From Pestalotiopsis fici W106-1 (Eukaryota > Ascomycota > Sordariomycetes > Amphisphaeriales > Sporocadaceae), in NCBI RefSeq assembly GCF_000516985.1, contig NW_006917100.1:1973490-2037489 (forward strand): a stretch of 64,000 nt of DNA, read 5' to 3'. The position numbers and the translations under genes were made by a program. The notes below the pieces were generated by a model. The model was not told the origin of the DNA. It was given only the letters and a program-made list of their open reading frames with translations, and searched no databases. This document shows positions 45,784 to 58,083 of this stretch, piece by piece (positions within the stretch are counted from its first letter, which is position 1; the number at the start of each line of letters is the position of its first letter).

Positions 45784-47644
45784 TCAGATGTGTCGTCTCA
45801 CTGTTCTCGCCTTCTTCTTCTTCTCACCACCGTGGGCAGCCCAGTATTCCTTGAGCTTCTCCTCCACCTCTTTCCAGTCGCTGTAAGGTTTTAGCAGAGC
45901 CATGGCCTGTACTGTGGCTGTGATGGCCTCGGGAGTAAAGTCAGCACTATCGGCCGGCTTGGCACGCCATCTCGGCTCCATGGGGTCGTTGAACTCTGTC
46001 TCGTTGTAGCCCAAATCTGCAATCTGGGTAACATTGAACACATCCATCATGTAGTGGTCCTCATGTACAAGGTTGTGGCAGTGGAACATGTAGACACCAT
46101 CCCACGGGGCAAACCAAGCCTCAACGGTGACGGTCTCGTCGCGGTCGACCCAGACGACATCCTTGTAGCCCTTTTTCTCATATTCTTGCACGCCTCGGTT
46201 TTGGCCTCCTGTCCGCGAGATCACCTTGAAGTCGACGAGGTGTACGTGGACGGGATGCAGTAAGCCGCCGGCGCCGTTCTTGAGCTCCCACAGCTGGACG
46301 GTGCCCCGGGGCGGTTTGGCGAGGACGCGGTGCGCCACATCATCAAAACCGACACCGTTAATGAGCCAGTTGTTGTCGGCGCTCACGGCAAACTCAAAAG
46401 TGTGCGCGGGTGTATCCTTTTCGGGGAGTGTGGGCAGGTCGGCCAGGACGTCGGGTATCGTTGAGGAGTCGTCCACGCTGTCGTCGGACACGACGAAGCG
46501 CATCACCTTGTCCGTGTGGATGTAGGTCGCGTCACCGCCCACGTTGTCCTGGTTGCGCATGGTGACGTTTTGGCCCGCGTAGCCGGCAAAGTCAAAGACC
46601 ACATCCCAGCGCTCGCCCATGCCGACGTGCAGGCTGTCGGTCTGCACGGGGTTCGACAAGAGGCCCGAGTCGGAGCCGACGACCTGGAACGGGATGCGAG
46701 TCGTCGTGTCGTTTTGCGTCACAAAGTATATGTCAAAGGCGCGCGAAATGGCCGCGTTGACGACGCGGAACCGGTACCGCCGCGGCTCGACATTGTGGTA
46801 CGGCCACGGCTGCCCGTTGACGTGGATCACGTCGCCGTACAGGCTCACCGTGTTGCCTGCCGGGCTGACCAGCTGCCCGTTGGACTGGTACTCCTTGGAC
46901 ATGAGGATCATTGGAAGGTCGTACGTGCCGTAGCCCGTCGGCAAACCCAGGGCGTCCTCGGCATCGTCGTGGATGATGTAGGCGCCGGCCTGTCCGAAAT
47001 ACGCATTGACCGAGGTGATGTCCACGGCGTGGTCGTGATACCATATCGTACGGGCAGCCTGGAAATTGGGGTAGTAATAATCTTTGTACTGATTGGGCAG
47101 GAAAGTATCCTCGGCCCAGCCATCCCAAGGTGCCCTCTGGAGATAGTATTAATATATGTTCAGTCGATGCCTCTGCTGGCAAATATATTTCCAACTCACT
47201 GTTGGACTTCCATGCACGTGTACGGCACTTGGATTTGTCGAGTTATTGATAAACCGAACAACAGTCTCTTGGCCCCTTTCAATCAAGAATGTAGGGCCTG
47301 GTGACATGCCATCGTATCCCACTAGATCCGTTGCTTCTTTGCCTGGGTAGATTTGTTGTGTGAATGGTACAACGTTCATCTCGAAATAAAGTATGGTATT
47401 GTTTGTGACCGGATTGATAATGCTCCTTCATGACAACCGCGTTAGTAAAGGGGAGCTCTTTTTTATCGCCAGGATACACCAAGAAATTGGCAACCAACAT
47501 TTTCGGAGAGGCTATCGGCGGAATGGGCAGCGAGTATTGGTAGAGCCAAGTATACGGCTCACCAGCCCAATCCTTGGCCTTCACCTGTGGCAGCAGGCTG
47601 ACGCCGGCCGCCACCCGGACGAGGATCAATAATAACGAAAGCAT
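45784..47644 (-). CDS. secreted multicopper oxidase (bilirubin-oxidase-like)
   Basis: Exons 47478-47644, 47200-47425 and 45784-47136 (phases 2 and 0) give about 581 aa. A signal peptide (MLSLLLILVRVAAGVSLLP) starts the protein. All four copper motifs are present: AVHVHGS, TIWYHDHA, HPVHVHLVDF and HCHNLVHEDHYMM, so the type 1, 2 and 3 sites should be filled. YDGMSPGPTF is also typical. Bilirubin-oxidase-like enzymes oxidise phenols, tetrapyrroles or metal ions with reduction of oxygen to water. The C-terminal tail is Lys/Arg rich (GGEKKKKARTVRRHI), which might be cleaved or bind the wall. The first intron was placed by family alignment and has a TACTAAC-like branch point; its acceptor could shift by three bases. 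Confidence 0.92.
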
Positions 47645-50600
47645 CGAGTCTCGCTAGAATGGATGCCAAGAAAAATGTCACTTTTCTGTGGGGGGGTTGC
47701 CCGGATGTTTATATTGGCTGAATTGACAAGAGAGCCTGCTAGGCTTCACTTGTTCTCAAGAGTTTTTTTGCTTTTGCCGCGCATCTGACATATGTCAGGG
47801 TTTATGCTTTTCTTAGCAGGAGAGTATTCCAAGTAAAGTAGAGTGATGATTCCGCTGCTTTTTGTCAAGAAAAAAGAAGGGAGTTGCCAAGCCAATGGTG
47901 TATAAGACAAGTAGTGGCTGGGTTGAGCTTATGCGAAGAGTTGTTTTCATTTCCCCTGTTTCAGACATTCGTGTTTCTTCGTCTTTTTATCTACTGAATT
48001 CCCGGTGGCGAGTGTTATAGCTCGACGTCAGTCTTCTGATCACAACAATGACGGCACAATATTCTGGATTCTGCCATGTTGAAGTGGTGGTTTGGAGCGA
48101 ATCCCGCTTGTGCGTGAGCGATCAAATAGAACAAGCTCAAGCATAGCGCTGACCCGACGAACTTTCTCAATCATGTCAGCGGGTCTTGTTGGGCACGGGA
48201 TGGCCGGCTATTGCAGCAGTATTCTCAATGTGCATGAAGAAGGAACCTGTGATGTTGGCTGACATGCCCATTGACTAGCTTGTTCATGTTCCTCAAAGGT
48301 CCAGCTCCATGTTGTGATTAATCCCTGTCCAAAAGCCTCCGTTCTGCTGGTAGTTGGCTCAATCATACGGAATTGGAGTGCGGGTTGTGGAGAGCTTTTC
48401 GAGCCCGCCTCTGTTTATACTTTGGCATGGCATCTCAGCTCCAGCCATCCATTTGATGCAATTGCCTGTGGGAATTCTTTTCCATGCCCTTTTACTTACT
48501 GCACAGGCATGGGCATGCCGACCACTCGGAATGCGAGCAAGCGGCAATCTTCATCCATGATAGTTCCCGGGCAATGTGCTTGGTGAAGAAGCACCAGCAC
48601 GCAGACCAATCACATTGCCTCCTCTCAAAGCGTTCGTTGAAGCTTAAGCCGAGCTTAAAACGTCATTAGCCACATACCATATCCAGAGCTGAGCCTCCAG
48701 GACGAGCCTCGCTACCCAATCCGTTTCCAGCGTTCTAGATCCCCAGCCCAAGTCAGTCTGTTGGTTCCAAGAGTTGGGCTTAGTGCAAATCGTGAGCCCG
48801 TCCTGGCGTTCTTGAACAAGACCCTTTTTTCAGGGTTCCAACAGTGTGGTCTTAACCCCCCTGGTGATGAAGATCGCCATCATTCGATCATATGCACAAC
48901 TTCTAAATGCTTCAAATGTACGATCACAACACAAACTCCAAGGCTCAAGGCGAAAATAGACGAGATGGCCTCGAAAAACCAGCCCTGCTCGCGTGGTTGA
49001 TATTCTGGGATCTTGGCAACAGGTACCTGCATGCCGAGCTTGGACGGTCTGTAGACGACAAAACCGAGGGTGGTCAGCCTTCACCTTGGACAGCGTCCTT
49101 TTCCCGTTATGTGTGTGGCACCTCTTCAGCCATACAATGGCCCGATCGGTGCGACTATTCCATTGGCGTCTAACCTTTCTAGGCGGTTGACAATTGATAG
49201 CATTCACGTCACTCAGAGGCTTCTAGTAAAACTATCCGGACTACATGTTCCGTATTGTTGTTACGTCCTTTGTCTGTCCTGTCTATGCTGAGGTGCGACA
49301 TGTCGCCACGTAGCCCTAGCACCGTTTTTCAACTACTATGACAAAAGACTATTGCAAAATTCTGCATGACTGAGTAAGTCGTCGATCAGCCGCCTACCCC
49401 TCTGCATACTTTGACTATAGAATACGGGTACGCTTGGTGAACCCAATCGCTCCCGATTCCCCATTTGTGGGGGGGGGGTTTTTGGCGATCCCTCGCATCG
49501 CATATGGAATATTGGGCTGACGGTTGGCTCCGTCGTCATTGAGTGATATGCAGGTCAAGAATTCGCAAATTTCTTGTACGCCGACTTGGCTAGAGACTCC
49601 TGATATCACCTCTTCAAGACCCCCACACTAGGCCCTGTGAAAGGGACAGAGTTCAACAATCGTTTTGTGGCGTATCGACCTGGTTCTAGACGACGCCGAG
49701 ACAGTGAGGCTCATGTCACACTTTTCAAGAGCCGTCCTACTGGGAGTGTGGTTGTGCAGTCACATGAGTACACATACATCACTCATGATGTCTCCTTGAA
49801 GGTGAACCCTCAATTGCTTAGACGTGAGATCGGCCGCACAAGTTACAATCTCGGCGATAACATGACCATCGCGAGTGCTCAAGGAGAAGAGTAGTATCCA
49901 TACCTAACGGGCCGGTCGGATTAAACGGCAGGTATAGTCTTGTTGATATCGTTTCTGCCACTTTCGGATCAGATCGACTACCCGATGTGAACTATAATTC
50001 TTTTGACATCTCCCGTCAGCCCTACCGTTCCCGAGCAAACTCCGCAAATCACGGCATCGTCATTTCAATCATTGCTTTGATGTTATGTCCATGATTAAGC
50101 ATCAGTAAGCTCAGAGACATGTGGAAGCTGTTATCTCTTTGGAGGCGTTTACTGATGATTGCCATGGCGCTTTTACTAACAACTCAACTTAATGTTTTCT
50201 TTTTCATGTTTACTGATATGATACAATAATCGTTCATTGTTCGAGTTCTGCGTAACTTTGCGTATTCCAATTCTTCCTGATTGTTGCCCGGTCTCGCCTT
50301 TAAGAATTTACCGACTGGCCCGCAGAATGCAGACCACAGATTCGGAATGCGGAATGCTACCGCAGGATAATGTAGGAAGTAGATACCGAGGGATGTATCT
50401 TCTCATTGCAGGGGGAAATTTAAATATCATTACGAGCGCTTAGAGCTCACCCTGGCTTAAGCATAATTGCACGTCCACATATATTTCGTCTTCTCTATGA
50501 AGTCTTTTCAACATGCGAAAGAGTTTGTATGCTGTCTGGGTATACGCGAAACAAGATTAAAAGGTTCAGTGACTATCATTGTGATAAATCTTTGTTATCC

Positions 50601-51412
50601 ATATCTACGTTACACTCGGTACACTTTGCTGGTCGATATGCGTTGCGTAACCAGGATTATACCCGTGAATTGAGATATAAAGAAGTGAGTCAAAGGCCTC
50701 AGCATGAATTGGATTGGAGAGTCTTGGGAATTTTTTTTTGACAACAACAATAACGGTTGGGGGGGCAATTATTGTCAAGTGTTGGGAATTTATTCCGACT
50801 AGCCATTATCTCTGCTGCGTAAGTTGCCTGGTCGTGGAAAATATGTCAAATGTGGCGTTTTGTATGGCAAACCTTTTACTCTCGTGGCGCGCGGGACAGT
50901 AGCCACGGGCAGTTTTCAAGAATTCGCACCTGGGGCAGAATTGCAACGTAATTTCACGTGTAAGAATATCATGGTACAGATTGCAGCCCGTAAGAGCCTC
51001 CTACAAATTTGCACACGTGTAGGTTATCCTGTGTCCTGCATGCATACTGCGTCTGCAGAGCAAGGCCCTAAGAACTTGCAATGTGAGTCCCAGCCACGAG
51101 GTTCAGCCAAATTCGCGGCGAGACATAAATAGCACAGTACCGACACTTCCTGCGCCCGGTTCTAGGTAGGAACACGCATGATCACATGACCGATTTCTCG
51201 TAATACTTGTGCTGGTGTTTGTTTATATGAGGGATATCGCGAGTATCTTGGCAATAGGATATAAGAATTGAGGGGCCTACTTCTTGCAGAACTCTTTTTT
51301 GCTTTCTTCTACGTTACATGCAAAGCGTACGTATGGTGTGATACGACCTAGAACCACACTCGCCCGACGCAGTGCCAAGCCTTCTTTTTTCTTTTCCCCT
51401 CTCTTCTTGTTT
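47645..51412. other. 3.8-kb gene-poor region
   Basis: It lies between the multicopper oxidase start and the tannase stop (both genes on the minus strand). No recognisable gene, transposon end or tandem repeat was seen. Frames such as 49637-49894 and 50824-51132 are intact but resemble nothing I know. Short G/C runs occur near 49468-49478 and 50759-50765. The first few hundred bases hold the oxidase promoter. Confidence 0.5.
47708..47718 (-). promoter_or_regulatory. CCAAT and TATAAA elements of multicopper oxidase promoter
   Basis: On the minus strand the sequence reads CCAATATAAAC, so a CCAAT box abuts a TATAAA box about 64-74 bp upstream of the ATG. The TATA spacing is right for a short leader; CCAAT so close to it is unusual. 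Confidence 0.45.
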
Positions 51413-53332
51413 TTACCACACGGGAACGGGGATGGAGTCCAGCTTGGGCAGCCAGGACTCGTAAGATGCCTGGTCAAAGACGCACTCCTTGTCGGCGCTG
51501 TCTCCAGACCACAGTGGCCGCGCCGGCCAGAGGCACAGATCCTCCTCGACGCCAGCCGTGGTGACGGCGGGCAGCTGGTCGGGCGCGTTGCCGTTCTCGA
51601 CCCAGTCAATGACGCTGCCGAGAATGTCCGAGGGGAAGGGCCCGTTGGGCTGCGACGAGCTGCGGCCGCAGTGGCCGGCGCCGGGCACGAGGAAGAAGCG
51701 GTAGAACTCGTTGAGCTCGGTGTAGCCGTCCGTCACGCTTAGGCTGGGGTACATGGCCTGGCGGACAGCATCGTGGTAGATGACGGAGGATCCAGCGGGG
51801 ATGCTGTTATCGGACTCGCCGTGGTAGTGGATGATCTTTCCGCCATAGTCGCGGATGTCCTCCAAGTCGGGCCAGTCAGTCTATTCCAACAAGAAATGTG
51901 TTAGTAATTGCTCTATCCAAGTTGTGCCAAAGTCAAATTTTTGAGATTGAAATGTCACATATGGGGAAATAGACAACGCCGTATTGAAACTCACACCTCC
52001 AAGGCCATGTCAAGAAGAGAAAGGACAGCATGAATCACTAACCTGCAGGGTGCTTGAGTACTCGGGAATTCCCTGAATTATCCAATCTCGGAGAGTGTCA
52101 TACGTCGCATTTGTAAGGTCCAGTTCCGACGAGATCACTTTCTTTAGGAAGTAATTGACCCATTGCACACCAATTCCACTGACGGCTGCCTCGTACTGGC
52201 CAGTCTCATTGTTGTAGGTGGTACCAGCATCGCCAAAGTCGGCCGATGGCTGGAACATGATGTAGGCTTGGCGTCCCTGGGAGTCAAAGAGACCAGCCCA
52301 GAGATCCTTGACGAGTTCAGCGGCCTGGGCACTGACGGTACCGTTGACAGCAGGGGATGATGAGCCGCCGCCAGGTCCGCCTGGACCACCTGGACCGCCT
52401 GGACCGCCACCGCCACCGCTGCCGGCAGCACAGGCATACGTGTTGCCAATGGAAGCAGTCGCATTGTATTGGAGCTTGCAAAGATCGGTTCTGCTGACAA
52501 CTCCATCCTGCTTGCCGTCGAGCAAGTCACAAGCTGCAATTGTATCGTTGTTGATACGGGTCAACTCGCAGGTCGGCGGGTAGTAATCATTGGTGATCTC
52601 TACCAGAGCAGAGAACAAGTGAATAACCTGCTGGAAGGCCATGCGCATAGCCGGGGCGCCGACGGCGGCACCATCAAACTGGGTACCGTATCGTTGAAGC
52701 TGACTGAAACCATCACGTCCACCCTCGGAGCAGCCAGAGTAATACGAGTAAATCTTGTCCACGCCAAAGAAGTTCTTTGTCAACTCTTGACCAAACACCG
52801 TCATCTCGTGGATGGCCTCGTGAGAAAAGGCATACAAAGCATCGTAGTTCATGGAGCCGTTAGCGTACAGGACCTTGTCCGTCAACTGAGCACTCCAGCT
52901 GCCCAGACCAGCATCCGTGGTACCGGAGGCGGCGCCGTAGGCCAGACCACCAGAGAGGCCACCGGCTCCCGAGGTGATGGCAAAGCCGCCACCGCCGGTG
53001 GAGAGGAAGCGGTTCTGGAACGTGGCCGGGTCGGGCAGCCAGTACCAGACATTGGTCTGACCGTCCTTGCCGTCGTGGGTGTATCCAAAGGTGACGTTGC
53101 AGACGGCGACGGCCTCGATGCCCATGACGCCATCGGTGGCGGCGACCGAGTAGTTGCCAATGGCGTTGACGGCGACCGTGTCTGGGTCAATGGTCGTACC
53201 GGGAATGAAGCCAGTAGCAGGGAGTGCGGACTTGACATAGTCTGCCGTGCAAGCTTCAGCAAAAGAGGCTGCCGCCGCTGTGCCCATGTAGTGGGCACCA
53301 GCAGCAGCGAAAAGAGCAGTCTTCAATGACAT
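51413..53332 (-). CDS. tannase / feruloyl esterase family, secreted
   Basis: Exons 52043-53332 and 51413-51880 (phase 0) give 585 aa with an N-terminal signal peptide ending near Ala-Ala-Ala-Ser. The family's CS-D-HC arrangement is complete: Cys-Ser in YSGCSEGGRDG (about C201-S202), Asp in HYHGESDNSIP and His-Cys in VPGAGHCGR, where the two cysteines bridge the catalytic Ser and His. The Asp-rich calcium-type segment CDLLDGKQDGVVS is also present. Substrates are phenolic esters such as gallate or ferulate; which one cannot be told. An odd Gly/Pro linker (residues about 304-326, 52355-52423) interrupts the lid region. Secretion fits plant-litter decay. A TATA box lies upstream. Confidence 0.94.
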
Positions 53333-55174
53333 GTTTGCCGTGGGCTGTATGGAGACTGACCCGAGAACAATGACTTCACTGGTGAGTGAGCTGAGATAGC
53401 AAAAGGTCTCATGGTCAAGTCTGATTGAGGCACGGCGACTTATATAGAAATATTTGTGTAGGTATAAATAACGTTTTGTTTCTTCGAACGGACGGACCGA
53501 TCTGCGGTCGACTTGCCCGTTTGTGCTTTTGCCCGCTCGCCGGGCGTCAGAAATATCACGAGCATGGTGTACGATCTGGGCAGGCCGCGTGGCACGCAGA
53601 AGCCCAAGCCAGAACGATTATAGTAATGACATGGGGATTTAATAGAAAATAAATGCGAATCTGGCACTGCCATGCCCGGTTTACGGAAGCATGCGGAGGC
53701 GAATGTTACGCTTGGTTCCATTCCGTGGACTCCCACTTACCATTTGCCAAGAAGGAACCTGTACAACGGCGCCCTAGATGCAGGTCCGGAGTAGATCACC
53801 TGAAATTACAGTGTAACTGTAAAGAACATGGCCCGAGAGGCGGCTCAATCGGACTCAGAACTACTACCGTCCCCCCCAGATTTTGCAGCTCGGAATAACG
53901 GAGAGGTCAATATACCCCAAGATCAAGGCATCATGCGATCTCATGTTGGAGAACTGACTGATGTAGAAGCTGCCAGAGGCACGCAGTCTAGAATGATCCG
54001 CGAAACATAACCAGGGAGTGGCAGGGTTCAGATGGTCCGTCTGATTTCATGATATGGCCTCGGAGATGCGCCGTGTCTCCTAGCTTGGGGACTTTATGCT
54101 CGAAAACTCTTGGAATTCATGTCCAAGCCCACATTTTGAGATAACAATAAGAATGATGATCTCTAGGGTCGTCAATTAAGGTTAATTCGTAGACCGTTTT
54201 GCAACAAGAAGCTTACTGTTAAGAGAATGTGACAGGCAAGGGCACTGCCAATGCCGGGTCTAGATTGTAAATCCGACGGCCGAATATCTCCGAGGACCAT
54301 GTTGTTTATCTGATTTACAGCGCAATTCTCTCTGCCAAGCGGAGGTCAGTGACCCCTGGGCCACGTTTTTCACCTTTGTCCTCGGCTGTGGTTGCAGACA
54401 ACTTTCACAGACATGAGCCCAACACGCAAACTGCTTTCATTACTGCAGATGGGGAGCGCGTGGGCGGCCAAGGTCTTGTTTTTCTGGTTTCACGAGTGAT
54501 GATCTCACCGAGACAAAGCGACAAATTCGAAAGTAAGATTTGTGTTAACACTCGAGATCCAGTACTTGAATAACGGCAAGTCGCGAGTGCAGAGATAATA
54601 GACCTGACATGTGACTTATTTATGAACTCACTTTCTAGTATAGCTGGACCCTCTCCTGCTCCTTTCATTTCTTGAGTTGAATGATGGTAGACTCAAGGAA
54701 AAGCGCTTACCCGATTCTGATGGTATACCTGTTGACCGACTTGAAGATACTAGAATAAAGTCTTGTATTTATTATACGATGAGAGATGAAGTGAAATGTA
54801 GTACAATCGCAAACACCAACACCATTGTATATCATGACCTGGCGCAGAGAATGTGGTGATGGCAGTGGGCAGTAAAAAGTACGAGGCCCACTAAAAGATC
54901 AGGAATACTATGACGCTAAATCAGGCGCAATGCCTCGACCCACTTTAAAAAGGAAAAGAATGGAGCTCTTTGGGCTTATCTGCTTATCAAGCGTCGAGGG
55001 GTCGAAACTTTTTGACATTTTTCAGCAAGAAGGCGAATGGATGTGACTGTGACGTCCCCCGCCGCCCGCCGCCGCCAGAATTCCAAACCACCAAATAACA
55101 ACAAAAAATCCCGATGGGATTTCACTTTTACAACCCAAAAAACACGACATATTCCTAGACAAAGATAGCCCATC
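53333..55174. promoter_or_regulatory. 1.8-kb divergent region, tannase / NMD3
   Basis: No gene is supported; frames at 53653-53898 and 53828-54010 look random. The tannase TATA box is at 53439-53447. The NMD3 side is A-rich just before its ATG (55080-55160), with an unusual GCC-rich patch at 55057-55076. Confidence 0.55.
53439..53447 (-). promoter_or_regulatory. TATA box of tannase gene
   Basis: CTATATAAG on the minus strand, 107-115 bp upstream of the tannase ATG. Strong TATA elements suit inducible secreted hydrolases. Confidence 0.55.
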
Positions 55175-56728
55175 ATGTCTATGGACATTGACTACGACGC
55201 GCCCATCTCGATTGCGCCCCAGAACGACGAGCCGCAGAATGCCGCCACCATCTTCTGTTGCGAGTGCGGGGCCCCCATCGACGGCACAACCTCTACGAAT
55301 GCCCTTTGCTACGACTGTGTAAAGCTCAAGATCGACATCTCACAAGGCATCCCCAGAGAAGCAACTGTACACTTTTGCCGAGACTGCGATCGATGGCTGC
55401 TACCCCCGGGTACATGGATCAGTGCTTCCCCCGAAAGTCGTGAACTGCTTTCGCTGTGTTTGAAGAAATTGCGCGGTCTCCATAAGGTCCGCATCGTCGA
55501 CGCACACTTCATATGGACCGAGCCGCACTCGAGGCGAATCAGAATAAAGTTGACGGTGCAGGACTCTGTCTCGGATGGAGTCATTCTCCAGCAGAGCTTC
55601 GAGGTCGTCTACGTTGTCGCCTGGCAACAGTGCCCCGAGTGCGCCAAGTCATACACAGCCAACGTGTGGCGAGCCTCCGTCCAGGTTCGGCAAAAGGTCC
55701 TCCACAAGCGTACCTTCCTCTTCCTCGAACAGCTCATCCTCAAGCACGGAGCCCACCGCGATACCATCAATATCAAGGAGGCCAAGGATGGAATAGACTT
55801 CTTCTTTTCTGCTCGCAACCAGTCAGAGAAGTTTGTCGATTTCCTAAACTCGGTGGTACCATGCCGGGTCAAGAAGTCGCAAGAGCTTATTTCACAAGAT
55901 ACACACACGGGCACAAAGTCCTACAAATTTACATTTTCCGTCGAGCTGGTGCCCATTTGCAAGGATGACCTGGTAGCACTTCCCATCAAGCTCGCTAGGC
56001 AGATTGGCAACATCTCCCCCCTGGTACTGTGCTCCAGAATTGGTACAGCAGTCAACTTCATGGACCCCAACACTCTCCAAACAGCCGAAGTCAGTGCTCC
56101 CATCTACTGGCGCTCGCCGTTCGGTGCTCTCGCCGATGCCAAGGAGCTTGTCGAGTTCATCGTCATGGACATTGAGCCTCTTGGCGTGACCAAGGGCAAG
56201 TGGGTTTTGGGACAAGTCGAAGTTGCAAGAGCTTCGGATCTGGGAGTCAATGACAAGACCTACTTTGCAAGGACGCACATGGGTTCCCTTCTGCATGCCG
56301 GTGATTCTGTTCTTGGCTACATGCTTACTGGCACCAACTTCAACAACGAGGAATTCGAAGCCATCGAACAGTCCAACGCGTACGCATCAACTATCCCCGA
56401 CGTAGTACTTGTCAAGAAGCACTACCCCAACCGTCGCCGCAACCGCAAGAGAAACTTCAAGGTCAAGCGTATGGCCAAGGATGAGGGCGAGCTGCTACCC
56501 AAGAAGGCCGACCAAGAGCGCATGGATCGCGAGTTTGATCAATTCCTGGACGACATTGAGCAGGACGCCGAATTCAGAGCTGGAATTTCCTTGTACAGGA
56601 ACCCCAAGAAGCAACCAGCTGCTGATGAGATGAGTATTGCCGAGACAGAGAACGATGAGGATCACGAGGGTGTAGACATGAATGAGCTATTGGATGACTT
56701 TGACGAGTTGACGATGCAGGACTCGTAG
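55175..56728 (+). CDS. NMD3: 60S ribosomal export adaptor NMD3
   Basis: Single exon, 517 aa. The N-terminal zinc-binding half has the CxxC pairs CCECGAP, CYDC, CRDCDRW and CPEC (residues about 28-155). The eIF5A-like and SH3-like domains follow. The C-terminal region has KKHYPNRRRNRKRNFKVKRM (basic nuclear-localisation segment) and an acidic, leucine-rich tail (MNELLDDFDELTMQDS) that fits a Crm1 export signal. It binds nascent 60S subunits in the nucleus and recruits Crm1 for export. Everything expected is present. Confidence 0.97.
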   Translation: MSMDIDYDAPISIAPQNDEPQNAATIFCCECGAPIDGTTSTNALCYDCVKLKIDISQGIPREATVHFCRDCDRWLLPPGTWISASPESRELLSLCLKKLRGLHKVRIVDAHFIWTEPHSRRIRIKLTVQDSVSDGVILQQSFEVVYVVAWQQCPECAKSYTANVWRASVQVRQKVLHKRTFLFLEQLILKHGAHRDTINIKEAKDGIDFFFSARNQSEKFVDFLNSVVPCRVKKSQELISQDTHTGTKSYKFTFSVELVPICKDDLVALPIKLARQIGNISPLVLCSRIGTAVNFMDPNTLQTAEVSAPIYWRSPFGALADAKELVEFIVMDIEPLGVTKGKWVLGQVEVARASDLGVNDKTYFARTHMGSLLHAGDSVLGYMLTGTNFNNEEFEAIEQSNAYASTIPDVVLVKKHYPNRRRNRKRNFKVKRMAKDEGELLPKKADQERMDREFDQFLDDIEQDAEFRAGISLYRNPKKQPAADEMSIAETENDEDHEGVDMNELLDDFDELTMQDS

Positions 56729-57027
56729 AGGTTGCTGGAGTTGAAGAAGGAGAAGGATAAATAGATACCAAAATATGATGATTCTTTTTTTCTTTTTGCA
56801 AATTGCAAACGAGCATGTCCCGTGGTATGAGGCCGAGAACAAAGATTCTTTCTGCCAGAATCAGTCAACATCGCCCGCTTGTTACACCTTTGTTCTTGCA
56901 GAGCCCCCCATGACAATTGACTGGGATTGAGAGTGGTACAAAGGATAGCAGCAAGCCGTAACCCGATTTCAGACATATTATTCAGTTCTGGAAATAGTCA
57001 TTACTTGTACATTACGAACCAGAGGAA

Positions 57028-58083
57028 ATGTCCAGGTGTCCGGAAGAGATAAGAGATCTCTTGCGATCAATCATAAGTCATCCTCCCGACTACCGCCGCA
57101 ATCCCCAACCGGGTACCCTCTGGATCCTTCTTATTGATAGGCGCCGACCAGAAGGCTGTCACGTGGCGTGCCTATTGAGCGAAAGGGCAGTCTTGGACTC
57201 GACAGGGCACGATACACCATATATCATATTCTTTCATGACGAGTCTCAGCACCCTTGTCACTGCGCCGAGTTCGCTCTACCCGAGAGTCAAGACGAAGCC
57301 TTTGTCCGGGTCAACCAGTTTGCCATCAAAGCCTCCCACGAACTGAGCCGTCAATGGCCGGATGCCGGATACGATGCCGCGAAGCATTATCAGATGCTGT
57401 GGTTTCAGGTTCTGCACTGGGCGGTTGACAAGGTTGGCCGCCCTCGCCGGCCTGATGAAATGTTTCCCGATTTTCGACCAGAGCTTGCGCGCGACTGCAG
57501 CGAGGTCATGTTCCTTTCTCTTTGCCAAGACTTTGATAGATCTGCAGAACCAAAAGACAAGTCTGCCTGGGAATCAAGTCTGTATTTCTGGGCCGGTCTT
57601 GCAAACGACCAAGTACGGGAACTTTGGCAGAGAGCTTGGATGTTGAAGATTCGCGCGCAGGAAATCAAGTACAGGCAGTGGGCCGAATCAACAAGAGAGA
57701 AACTTGGCCAGGAGAATTCTGACAAAGACAAGGCCGACGATGTAGACGCAACTCTAGATCATGGAGGAAACCATGAGCCAGCTATGGACGACAAGGGGGA
57801 GCCCAATTTAGAAACGATTGAGAGCCTTTTCCGAAAGAATTCAAATGCACGACGCCTTGGTCATACGCTGAAGAGAAATATGAAGATGACTGCGGACTAT
57901 ACAACAAAGCCAGTGGGGTTCAAGAAGGTGCCTCAACAGCTTCGAAACCTAGGCAACTATATAATGAGAAATATATACCCTTACAGGGAATATATGACTG
58001 CTGAACACCTAGATCGAAAGAAGAAGGAGAAGTCTACTATAGACAACATAATCGACCGATTTCTGGAAAATGGCACGATATAG
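57028..58083 (+). CDS. protein of unknown function, member A of a local paralog pair
   Basis: Single exon, 351 aa, no signal peptide or membrane span. I do not recognise a described family. Residues about 28-175 align block by block with the gene at 60182-61118: a WIL strand, GC followed by LLxxRAVL, then a (I)FFH block with a CxC..F motif, an HELSRQWPDAGYD helix (RWAESGFD in the other), YQMLW, KVGRPRRP and a late EVMFLSLCQDF. The C-terminal half is charged (Lys/Glu/Asp rich, about 230-351) and unlike the partner. It starts 299 bp after the NMD3 stop on the same strand. An intracellular role is likely; an enzymatic one cannot be claimed. Confidence 0.75.
   Translation: MSRCPEEIRDLLRSIISHPPDYRRNPQPGTLWILLIDRRRPEGCHVACLLSERAVLDSTGHDTPYIIFFHDESQHPCHCAEFALPESQDEAFVRVNQFAIKASHELSRQWPDAGYDAAKHYQMLWFQVLHWAVDKVGRPRRPDEMFPDFRPELARDCSEVMFLSLCQDFDRSAEPKDKSAWESSLYFWAGLANDQVRELWQRAWMLKIRAQEIKYRQWAESTREKLGQENSDKDKADDVDATLDHGGNHEPAMDDKGEPNLETIESLFRKNSNARRLGHTLKRNMKMTADYTTKPVGFKKVPQQLRNLGNYIMRNIYPYREYMTAEHLDRKKKEKSTIDNIIDRFLENGTI

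Noticed and set aside
46516..47304. 262-codon plus-strand frame
   Set aside because: Antisense to the multicopper oxidase; no domain of its own.
49637..49894. 85-codon frame in the gene-poor region
   Set aside because: Intact but without family resemblance, signal peptide or splice partners; kept only as a search target.
52469..53329. 286-codon plus-strand frame
   Set aside because: Antisense shadow of the tannase coding exon.
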